The position numbers were made by a program, and so were the translations under genes. Of a stretch of 64,000 bases of DNA, positions 46,519-57,488 are shown piece by piece. The stretch spans positions 1,679,001 through 1,743,000 of the forward strand of contig NC_092677.1 in the NCBI RefSeq assembly GCF_964355755.1. The letters run 5' to 3'. How positions within the stretch are numbered: position 1 is the stretch's first letter; every line of letters begins with the position of its first letter. This stretch comes from Antedon mediterranea (lineage: Eukaryota > Echinodermata > Crinoidea > Comatulida > Antedonidae). Below the pieces are notes generated by a model. The model saw only the letters and a list, made by a program, of their open reading frames with translations, was not told where the DNA came from and made no database searches.

Positions 46519-49500
46519 CTATCTCTTCAATCTCATTGCCAGAGCCGCGATTCCTAATAGAATAATTATCCAAGCGAAACTTGAGATGAAGCCCATGTAC
46601 ACTGAAAAGAACGTTATGTTCCAACCTGGAAATGAAAGCAAAATATCAATTAGTGAAATGAAAAGTGAATGAAACAACATAATTCGGCTAAAAATTATTA
46701 GTTTAACGGTATTTAAATTAGACTTTAGAAGAAGCATTGTTTGCTTTGGAGGCTCAACCTGAGAGTGAAATATTTCGTTTTTGTATTTTTCTTTTTTTTC
46801 TTTGTATATGGCCGAAATTGAATAAATAACAAAAATAAAATTCGTTTTATATTGTGTGAACCCTAACCCCTAGGGAAGAGTTTAATTTGTTTAAGTGAAT
46901 ATTCTTTTTTAACTCACCTCGTCCTAAAATTCCCCTCAGCGCTTCTACAGCATACGACTGTGGCATAATCAGGCAAAAATATCTGAATGGATACGGAATG
47001 CCTTCAAGTGGCCAAATGATACCTTAAACATAAAAAAAAACCGAATACAGTAATCTTTAGACATTATCGGGACCAAGCGTGGTCACCAATATCATAATAT
47101 TGTGCATTAAACCACACTCAGAATAAGCAGCGGCACTGTACCTAATTTGTCCCGTATCATAGGCGGCAAATTAATAATGTAATACATTGTCATGTCATGC
47201 AGTACAGAGAATCGAGTTCTCACGTCGGTTAGGAGGCGCGCAATTTTCCAAACGCATTTAATATTATCATCATTATCTTACATTATGAAAACAATTAACA
47301 ATAGGCCTATGTCTTTTATCTTTTATTATTTTACTTACCACTCAGTAATGTCAGTGGGAAGAATGAACCAAGCGAGGCCTGCATAGCAACTACTTCGTTG
47401 TCACTGATGGATGAGATGAGCATGCCAAAGCCCATACCAACGATACCTTGCATCAGGGCTAGGACGACCACTAGTAATAAGGAACCTTCATTCGCAATCT
47501 ACAATCGATAACATGAAAATGGATTTGTGTTTATAAACGTTATTCGTAGGAAGATGTACACAATTCTTCACATTTATTCAGAAATATATATATTTACATA
47601 CAATATTGCAGGGGTCTTACAGATAACTACAGTGAAATTTTAAAAGGTAGTTTCGGGTTTGAGAATATACTTGATGATAAAGTCGAACAACTGAAAGAAG
47701 TATGTACAGAAATATTATTAAAGTATTAATTGCGCAAGCGTAAAAAAGTCTTTTGAATATGTTGATGATTAAAAAAAAGTGCGTCCAATACAAGAAAATA
47801 ACTCAGTACTGGTCGATACCGAAAAATAAAGAATCTCTATAATGCTGATATATAATAGGCTTATATTTATCTATAGACCTTCTAAAATAGTGCCGCTTGA
47901 TGATGTATTGAATGCACATACATATACTACAAGAAAATAATAGACTTACATCAAAGACGGACAGAATAAAGACAAGTACGACTGTAGTTTGTACCGTCAT
48001 CACAATGAATTGTACGAATGCATGTGATATGACCACCTCTAACGCACTCACACCTGTAAAATACAACAATGATCATAAAGCTGCGTTCACACTAGGACGA
48101 AAAGCTGCGTTTACACTACATGACGCAAAGCTTTACGTTCACACTAGGACGCAAAACTACGTTCACAGTGAGGCCGAATTTGGTTCGTTGGCCAGAGAAA
48201 CTCCGAGCTACGTATGTTACATCACACAAGGAATCGTGAATGCATTAGTGTGAACGGTTGTATACCTCAACATACTTTTATCACGATTTTTTGTTTCTGA
48301 CCACACCGGTACGGATTCAATAGGCCTACTTGGTCTTTGGATCATCCCACTAGGGCGCAAATAAGTAGGCCTAGCCTATACTCGTCAAAAGAGCTGACTT
48401 ACCAGCTACCCATGCTCGATCCAGCAAACCTTCCTTACGTTCCACCACAAACGTCACACTTGTTAGCGAAACAGCCAAGAAAAATATAATACTAAAATAA
48501 AAAAATAATTACAAATATATTTGTGTATAATAACAAGTAAAATAAAAAAGAAATAGTATATCAAATATATCTTTACATCAAAGAGTGTATGTGTTTAATG
48601 TCTTTTTAAGCTCTGTTTACACTATCATATCAAATAGTAGTAATATGATGATATCGTGTCCATATAATGGGCACATCACAGTTTGATATTTTATACAGAG
48701 CTTTATATTCATCCATTCCGATCCTTATTACTGACATTCATTAGTTTACGCCCGATCTGTCTTAATTTGTTTTACCTTATTTCTTAACTCCCGATTTGTC
48801 TTCATTCGTTTTATTATTAGCCTATCGTACTTTTATTTCTTTTTCACTACATGACTTTTGTATTGTTTTCAGTATCTTACCAGGCAATTATACCAGGTGC
48901 CATAAAATCACGAAAATTCGTGCTGTCGTCTCCAAATATCGGATCATCAAACTGATATGGAAAAGAGTATAAAGAGAATAGCATAAGTACACAGGCATCG
49001 CCTTTTTTTTAATAATGGAAAATTGAATAAACGTGTACGTTACTGCACCTCACAAGTCATACATTTAACCCATTTTGAAATAGACTTACTACTAATGGAA
49101 CTTGGACTGTTGCCGGATTTATCATCGGATATTGTTGTACAAGATCCTCAAGGAATCTCTGAAATAAAGAATAAGAATATTTATCCAATAAATCCAAGAA
49201 TAGAAAACTATGAATAGGAAAACAATCGAGAGAAGAAACATCCTCAAACTGTTTCGTCAATGTACGCGCGTTTGCGTCAAATGTTTGACGTACTGAAGGC
49301 CAACGCGTTACAACTATTTTATTTTATACCATTAATTAATTAATGTGTTTACCTCAAAGGCGTCAGATATCCGTAATTGAAGAGTTAAGTAAACTTGCTG
49401 ATCTGTAATGAATAATTTAAATGTTAAAAATGTTATTTCACCTGATTACATTTCATTGTGAAGTTTAAACAAAAAAACTTCGTTTGTCAGTCGGTTGATC

Positions 49501-50265
49501 GTCGTGGTATTTCCTCGCTCATTCGACCTTATGGTCTTTCAGCGCTAACGTCTTCATAATATTTCCATGAATTCGTTATTTATTTCAACTTACTTGTTTG
49601 ATCCAACCGTACATATATTGTACTTCCGCTGACCGTGTCGTTATCTATATTCCCAGAAAATCTATAGAAAAAAGTATATTTCCAAATAAGTTTTTGTCGA
49701 TATTATAGGCAACGATAAGTTGTTTTCATGGAGCCGTATAAGACCTAATCCGACTTTCATAAGTTGACAGTTAAAGAGAACCATTATATAATATACATTT
49801 CTTACATTACCTCTCTATTAAATAGTAGCTGTAATTACTCGGAATGTCAATGGTACCCCATTCATTGCCTGCCTTAGCACTCGCAACGGCTACCGATATA
49901 TTTTCCTTTGGATGCTAAAATCGGAAACGTCAAAATAAAGCATTGTTATTTTATTTAATACTAGACTGATACCAGTAATTATTATTCATTCTCGTAATCA
50001 TTAGAAATGTTTGTATTGTATATGTTGGCTGGATAGGAGTGCTTCCTGTAGATTCGCGTTTGGGCAATTCTGCCTGGTTGTGTTTTTTCACTTGTCAATG
50101 TGTTGAATTGCATTTGTTATGTAACATTTTAAAGGCAAAATAATTAAAATGAAATAATCGTCTCTCTCAGTAATTATTGTCGTCTTTATATTAATTAAGA
50201 TGGCTCTTTAAAATCCTGACGAAATTCATGGTTTAATCATGCATCAATATCATAATAATCCTCTG

Positions 50266-50300
<35 letters not shown>

Positions 50301-53300
50301 GTCGTCGTTCTCAATCTCACTTTCAAATAATTTTTGTTTTCATTGTAATTACTTGTATGATTGTATTGTTATCCAAATTCCACAGGAACTGCTGTCCAAA
50401 TTGTAGCGGTGTCGTGTCGCCGTTCACAGTCGCCATCGCCAGGTCAGTAGGGTCATTCCCAATACAGACACAGAACAGACAGGCTTGAATCAACGGTACC
50501 AGAAAACTGAAGAACAGTCCCCTATTGAAACAAAAGTGTTGTATTTTTGTATATAGTATCTGATTAGGTGGTGCTCTTTCACTCACAACATAAACAGTTC
50601 AATTTAACCAAAAATTCATTGTCTGACAGACAATTTGACTATGTTTTGCTTTAAATTACACTTTTCTCAGGTAAATAATTTTTGTTTACCCAATTGTTTG
50701 TCAAAGTAACTATTATGAGACATTAAAATGGCATATTCAAAACAAAAAAGGTAAAATTTTTTCGTCGTGTTTAAATAAATCTTGGCTCTTAGATTTAAAA
50801 AGAAGTCTTACATTGGGTTTCGGATTAACTTGATCATGTCTTTAAACACCATTGCGGTCACTATGGTCAGCCGAGGTCCACTACAACAGGACGATGAACT
50901 GGATGAACTCTTCCCAGTTTCTAAAAAGAGGAACCAGAATTAGGTAACTTTCTAACTTCTTATAAAACAGAGGGAGCAGGAAGTCACATTAATAAAACAC
51001 CTGATTTGTACTGGAGAAAGAATTACTGATAGCCTGCCATTAAGATAGATTTTATAATCTTATTAGGATAATATTAATAAAATCTAACTTGTATTGTGGC
51101 CTAACAATGACGTCCTCTCATCCGGTTCTGTCATCACCGCATCCTCTTCATCGCATTTTGAACTATTGGTGATTCCATTTTGAAAGGAGATTACCTCTTC
51201 CTTCTCCGTCTGTTTTGCAGAGTTTTTACCATCGTCAATTTTGACAATTAGATCGGCGGAAGCCTAAGATCATTTAAAGAACAATCGTGAAAATATATTG
51301 TTCGTTATATTTCGCTGAGGAAGTTACCGTGCAAGTGTTATATTCAAAACGTATTTTCGTTAACTTTGACGATTTTCCTACGCATTTAGACGATGGATTT
51401 GCTAGATTTAAAATAAATAAATAAAGGTACCTCTTCATTTTCAGCAGTAACTTCTCTCATACACAGTTTTAGGAAAACCTCTTCAAGACTCTGAGAAAAT
51501 ATAATGCATTTGTAAGTAAGTAGTCACGTAGACATTTATTGCAAATTGCAAATAGGTGAAATATGCGTAGGTTCACTCTTATACTAGCCACGAAGGGATG
51601 GTTGTATCCTGAAATTCAAGATTCAAGATTTGACTTTCCTTTGGCATATTCTACATATTGAAATACATACAAAACATACAAATGCAGATACAATTTGTAC
51701 AAATACAAGTTAGTAAAATTGTTCAAACCTTAACAAATTGAAAATTATTATAATCTGAATCTGATTCAAATATTTGTTACAGAAATTACAAATGCATACT
51801 TACGTTTAACCGATGATGTGCGATAAGTTCCAATGGTGGCGATTCGGACAGCAGTACACCATTCCTCATTAAACCAACCTTATATACAATTTATAAAATT
51901 AGTGATATTGAAAAAAAACGGTATTATTGATAAACATTTATCTTTGTTAATAATGAATAATATTATAAAATAATTAGGCTGATTTATGAATAAGGTTGAT
52001 CGCGAGGAACGTCGTTGCACAATTCATGATGGAAGGGTTTGAGAGAAAACGACGCGTACGTACGTACAATCAATAAATCACGTACGTCGTGACGTTTGCT
52101 CCCAAATCCTTCACACCATGCGTCGCGTACGCTATTTGCCATAAACCTTATTTTATACGTCGTATATACGAGTTATTCTTACGATATGTGCCTGCTTCGC
52201 CTCTTCTATGTAATGAGTTGTTATAATGATGGTTGTTTCCCCTCCTCTCGCAATATCACCAAGATGCTCCCATATTCTATAGAAAATATTATTATTATTA
52301 TTATTACAAATCCAATGAAAATGTTTAATTTGATACACAATGATACCCACCACCCATTGTATATGTAAAGCACTGTCTACTCTATCAAACTTTATGTGAA
52401 AAAAAAATGTGATGTGCCCATATAATAAACATGTCACATCATTACCATATTTCGGGGTACCACTACCAAATTAGTTTGATAGTGAAGACAGAGCGTTATA
52501 TGTCTTACTTCATCCTAAGTAAAGGATCAACTCCAACGGTTGGCTCATCCAGAATGAGAAGCGGAGGCGAGTGCAGCAGAGCCACAGCAAATGAAACTCG
52601 TCTTTTCTGTCCTCCACTGAAGGAAGAAGAAACAAGTTGTATTATTCCATTTTTTTTTACGAAAAGCAATCTCGCAACTATACTTTGAATGTTATGATTT
52701 AATAGGCCTATTTACAAAAAAAAGGATAAAACATGCTTTTTTAAATTATTCAATAAAACAACATTTGGTTGTTTTAAGTACCATTTTTATTGCTTTTCGA
52801 TCGATTGGGTCAACAAAAATGAAAACTTCTCTTCTTTACTTTTACAATAAATAAGTATAAACCTTAAGTTTCCGACGATGGATTTTGCTGGCGGTAGTCT
52901 CAACAAGTCAATTAGGAAGTCTCGTTGTTTTACTATCTCATCACTTTTCATTCCGTGCAAAATTCCAAAGTATTTCATGGTTTCTTTGATGCTAAATTCA
53001 CCATAAAGCGCAGTTTCCTAAAAATGATCAGAAGAAATGTGTGATATATGTCTACTCTGTAACTCTAATAAAGAGTTACTTCGCGGTGTGTTGAGTTAAT
53101 TTTAAAATACTTTTAAATTTCCAAGTAATATAAGATATAATAAGTTTACTTCTAAAAATTATGAAAAGTAAGCTTTCCCACTATAGAACGCAACGTAAAG
53201 TCGTACACGCCAATAATTGACCAATCACAAGCGACGGATTATCCTAACTGTGATTCAAATAGCTTCAGTTGCGTTTACACACGTTCGATATGTAAAACAC

Positions 53301-56300
53301 TAGAAACGCAACGCAACGAGTTGACGAATGACAAGCGACAGTTCGTCGAAACCATCACTTAAGCTTGGTTCCCACTAAAACGTACCGTAACGCAATAGAC
53401 CGGGCGCCCGGAAGATTTATTCATGTGAAAAGATACAAAAGGTTTGATGATGTAGTTAGGTGCGTATTAGGGCGAGATGCAATATTCGACATTGCTGCCG
53501 GGTCACAGCCTGTACATAGGGCCTGTGGGGATCATAACATAGGGGGGTAAAAATGAATTTATTTATGTGAAGCGATACAAGGATAAACTTTTTTGGATAT
53601 CATTCGCAGTGGGCTACTACTTAAAATTGTTACTGTACTAACATTATACAGTGATATCTGATAAAAGGCAACATTAATAATACTGGACAAAATTAAATAT
53701 CATTACTTATCCACAATGGATCGACTACTGTATTGATTATTGCACATTATTTTTCTCTAACTGAACCCAGGTCAAATATTTTACATGCAGTGTAACTACC
53801 GACACACTGTAAAAGCACAATTGAGCAAAGACATCGAGGTTACTGGCTGTATTAAATAACTGAATATTGTACATTCATCATATTCCATTGTTACTAGCTA
53901 TAAATGACGTTGTCACAAATCATGTAAAAAGAAATCCAATAGCCCCTATTGGTTTTATTATATCGTGCATTCTGTTCAGCTAGTAATGGAATATGAGGAA
54001 TGTACAATATTTAGTAATTTAATGCATACAGCCAGTAACCTCGATGTCTTTGCTCAATTGTGCTTTTACAGTGTGTTGGTAGTTACACTGAATGTAAAAT
54101 ATTCGACCTGGGTTCAGTTAGAGATAAGTAACGATATTTAATTTGGTCCAGTGTTATTAGTGTAACAATTTTAAATTTGACTTGGGCAGTTATAGTAAAA
54201 TAATGTGCAATAATTGATACAGTAGTCGATCCATTATGTATAAGTAACGATATTTAATTTGGTCCTGAGTATGTTGCAGATATCACTGTCTAATGTTAGT
54301 ACAGTAACAATTTTAAATTTGACTTGGGCAGTTATAGTAAAATAATGTGCAGTAATCAATACAGTAGTCGATCCATTATGATAAGTAACGATATTTAATT
54401 CGATTCAGTTTGTTGCGTTTTATCAGATATTACTTTCTTATGTTAGTTGTAAAATACTGTCCAATAATCAATACAGTAGTTGATCCATTGTGGATAAGTA
54501 ACGATGTTTAAAATGTTGGCAGATTAAGTTTTTTGTTGGTTTTTATCAGTCTAATTCACATGAAAACGGTTACTTTTTTAAATTTAAATTGAGTTAAAAA
54601 TACAGTAATAGTGTGCAATCGATAGTCTAATCTATACCTTACCAATTCTCTAAGTGATTATGTTGAATTCGAACTATTATTTACTTTACTATTATGTTAT
54701 GTTATGTTAAAAAATGTTGCAAATTTAAATTTCGCTGCCTTCTTTCATATAGACATATCACTATAGTGTCTAGTGTGTAATTAAAACAATATTTAAATCG
54801 AGTTATAATAATAATGTACAATAATAGGTACCGGTGTCGATCATTATGAGTGTAATTATTTAGTTTATCTGAAAAATATTCTTAAATTATATTATTTTGA
54901 TCGAAATAATGATTTTGATATAAAATTGATTGTTCAAAATGTTACCCTAAAATACAAATCTGCTGTTGGTTATTTTAAGTGTTTTTGTTGGTGTTATTTA
55001 TTATTCAAAAATAAAGATATATTTTAATTATAAAATAAAAGTCACTCGTTATCGTGAATGCGTTTGTATTATCGACATTGTTGATCACGAATGGAGCCTC
55101 GGGCATTTGAGCTGCTGTGTACCGGATAACGTGAAAAAAACAACATTTAAAAAAAAAATGATTCATACTTCATGGATAAACCCATTTTGGGCCAGTTCCT
55201 AAGAGTTTGATGTTTGATGATTTGGTACAGCAAACAACTGCTCTCTTTATTTATTGTTTTATCATTCTACTGTGTATTTATTGTCAGTCCGAGTCCGTAT
55301 CACGTATTTCTAACTCAGCTGAACGCCATAAGACGACATACGCGCCGAGTATATAGCCGAATAGGGGGAAACTGTGGACCTTTAGGGCTGCTGTCTGAGC
55401 TTATGTACAGGATAAAGTTGCTGTCATTGGTGTTTTTGTCATCCCCAATATGTACTGCTGCCATTACAAAAAGATTCAACCTTGTATCGCTTCACATGAA
55501 TAAACCCATTTGGGCGTGGCCCTAAAATGTTGCTGTTTGGCGCCCCGTACAGGATAAAGTTGCTGTCATTGGTGATGTTATCATTAGTAGCCCACTGCGA
55601 ATGATATCCAAAAAAGTTTATCCTTGTATCACTTCACATGAATAAATGCATTTTTACCCCCCTATGTTATGATCCCCACAGCCCTATGTACAGGCTGTGA
55701 CCCGGCAGCAATGTCGAATATTGCATCTCACCCTAATACGCACCTAACTACATCATCAAACCTTTTGTATCTTTTCACATGAATAAATCTTTCGGGCGCC
55801 CGGTCTACAAGGACGTCAACGCAACGCAAGCGTTTTAACCAATGACAAGCGAAGTTATAGACAGTTAGCAAACGCAAGCGAATACGCCATCGCTTGTGAT
55901 TGGTCAATTCACTTGCGTTGCGTTACGTCCTTGCGTTGCGTCGCTAGTGGGAACCACGCTTTATGTTGCCCTTACGTCCTTGCGTGGCGTCTTTGGTGGG
56001 TACCAAACATTGGTGGGAAAGCAAGATATATATTTTTATTCGGTCTTACCTGGGGCATGTATCCTACCATTGGTCCTGGTATACCATGTCCTTTTGAAAG
56101 TGGAGGCTTTCCGCATGTGATGATGGTTCCTTTCTCGAAAGACAACCTCCCAAGGCAACACCTAAGCAATGTTGTCTTACCACACCCACTCGAACCAAGC
56201 AGTCCATATCTAAAACAAACCATATAAAACAAGTGATCGATAACCAATAGTCTGTCGAACCAAGCAGTCCATATCTAAAACCAATCATATATAAAACAAG

Positions 56301-57488
56301 TGATCGATAATCATTGTCTGTTGAACCAAGCAGGCCATATCTAAAATCATATAAAACAAGTGATCGATAACCAATAGCCTGTCGAACAAAGCAGTCCATA
56401 TCTAAAATCATATAAAACAAGTGATCGATAACCAATAGTCTGTCGAACCAAGCAGTACATATCTCAAATCATATAAAACAAGCGATTGATAACCATTGCC
56501 GTTGTTATCAGTAATTATTTATTTGATTTCAAAGAACAGTACAATATTATACATTACCAATGGTATCTTATCACATCCTTCTTCTAAGTTCTAATACTAA
56601 CAACGGATTAATAAGCTATACAATATGAAGTGGTTTGGAGAGGCAAATTGTAAATACCGGTTATCGGTTTAGAGACAACAACGTTTTTCTCAACTTTAAT
56701 TCAAAGGTAACTTGGTCCTGGGTCAGAAATCTGAGACTATAAAGTTTTCGGGCCCAATTGGTACAACAACAGTGTAGGGAATTATTTCAAACTTTAGTCT
56801 GGTATTGGTCGTAAACCAGATGATTGTTGAAAAGTATTTCTTATTTTGTCAAGCGTTTGAAAAATATTCATCACACCAAAAAAATAAAACAAGTAAGGGT
56901 ACTTACTCCGGTAAATTACATATAGAGAGCCTAGAGTTTCAAGAAAAATAAAATGTTTCTCTTTGGAAATAAAACGGGTGCGCGCGCAAGTTCTTCCTGG
57001 CTTACAAGTTTGATTATGGGTGACCCTAAGTAAGATTATGTTAATATTTCGGAGTGAACTCTGACCCTCAAACTCTTACATGCTCCCTTGAGGAACCTGC
57101 ATTTTGATTCCTTTTAAGACATCTAGCCTCCCTCTTCCAGACCCGTAATGTTGATAGACATTTTTTACAACGATAGCTGATAGTGTTGACTGAATTGGTG
57201 TTCTCACCTAGAGAATAGAAATAACAACAATAATAAAACAAAACGTAGAAGTGCATACTTATAGTAATTCATGGCTAATAAATAAAGATAGGGAGAGCTA
57301 TTTTGTATAACCACTAAAATTCTTATTTTGATTTGACCAATTTTAATCAACTATGAATGACAGCCTACTTCTAATGTAAAGCCAATAGTAGATAAAATAA
57401 TACAATAGCGGATCTCCACAAATTTTATAATTATAGCCAAATATTTTATACTTACACGATTGGAGAACGAACTTGTTTTCTCGGCCAT
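46519..57488 (-). CDS. ABCH-type (ABCG23-like) half transporter, 21 exons, 730 aa
   Basis: ATP-driven membrane transporter with nucleotide-binding domain first, then the membrane domain. Twenty-one exons from 57488-57456 to 46625-46519 join in frame throughout (2193 nt). Visible motifs: 'VKNVYQHYG', Walker A 'GSSGCGKTT' (about residue 58), 'VGYMPQ' Q-loop, '[10 protein letters not shown]', signature 'LSGGQ' (split by an intron), Walker B '[13 protein letters not shown]', H-loop 'TTHYIEEA'. A Ser/Cys-rich linker follows, then first span '[14 protein letters not shown]', a long outer loop, '[14 protein letters not shown]', three to four more spans, '[15 protein letters not shown]', and a final span before a C-terminal RLKR. 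All catalytic motifs are intact. The family is best known from arthropods. The substrate cannot be inferred. Confidence 0.92.
48077..48258. mobile_element. Possible MITE with CGTTCACACTA ends
   Basis: Inverted 'GCGTTCACACTAGGACG' and 'GCATTAGTGTGAACGG' bracket repeated GCGTT(C/T)ACACTA words in an intron of the ABC gene. Single recognised copy. Confidence 0.45.
48608..48706. mobile_element. Palindromic MITE family, copy 12 (internally deleted)
   Basis: 'CTGTTTACACTATCATATCA' at the left and 'CACAGTTTGATATTTTATAC' at the right, with a shortened core 'GGGCACATCACAG'. Confidence 0.75.
50264..50306. repeat. CAT/CGT microsatellite
   Basis: (CAT)n followed by (CGT)n, about 40 bp, in an intron of the ABC gene. 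Confidence 0.95.
52371..52497. mobile_element. Palindromic MITE family, copy 13
   Basis: 'CTCTATCAAACTTTATGTGA' and 'AATTAGTTTGATAGTGAAGA' arms, between two nucleotide-binding-domain exons of the ABC gene. Confidence 0.85.
53362..55965. mobile_element. Older MITE split by a later insertion
   Basis: The left piece 53362-53395 ('GCTTGGTTCCCACTAAAACG') and the right piece 55808-55965 ('AAGGACGTCAACGCAACGC' to 'GCTAGTGGGAACCACGC') together match the intact copy at 7241-7423. The break falls at CAA, which is present on both sides of the intervening element. Confidence 0.8.
53396..55807. mobile_element. 2.4-kb long-inverted-repeat transposon with CAA target duplication
   Basis: The ends are inverted for about 230 bp, starting TAGACCGGGCGCCCG on both sides and running to 'CATTCGCAGTGGGCTACTA' (about 53625) and its complement (about 55577). 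CAA flanks it at 53393-53395 and 55808-55810. There is no transposase-like frame. The interior contains a large palindrome (about 53755-54125) and three to four tandem copies of a roughly 115-bp unit ('ATAAGTAACGATATTTAATT') at 54125-54500. Confidence 0.8.
56195..56500. repeat. About 62-bp tandem repeat duplicating a splice acceptor and coding bases
   Basis: Four extra copies lie upstream (in gene sense) of ABC exon 3. Each carries the acceptor context TTTTAG|ATATGG and the next bases coding YGLLGS, the lead into Walker A, plus 'AAAACAAGTGATCGATAA'. Only the last copy, in gene sense, continues into the true GSSGCGKTT. Confidence 0.9.

Noticed and set aside
53365-53550. Plus-strand frame of 61 residues in the inverted-repeat element
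   Set aside because: It lies in a terminal inverted repeat with no similarity to a transposase; chance open frame.
55896-56227. Plus-strand open frames
   Set aside because: They are antisense to the Walker A exon of the ABC gene and to the MITE next to it.
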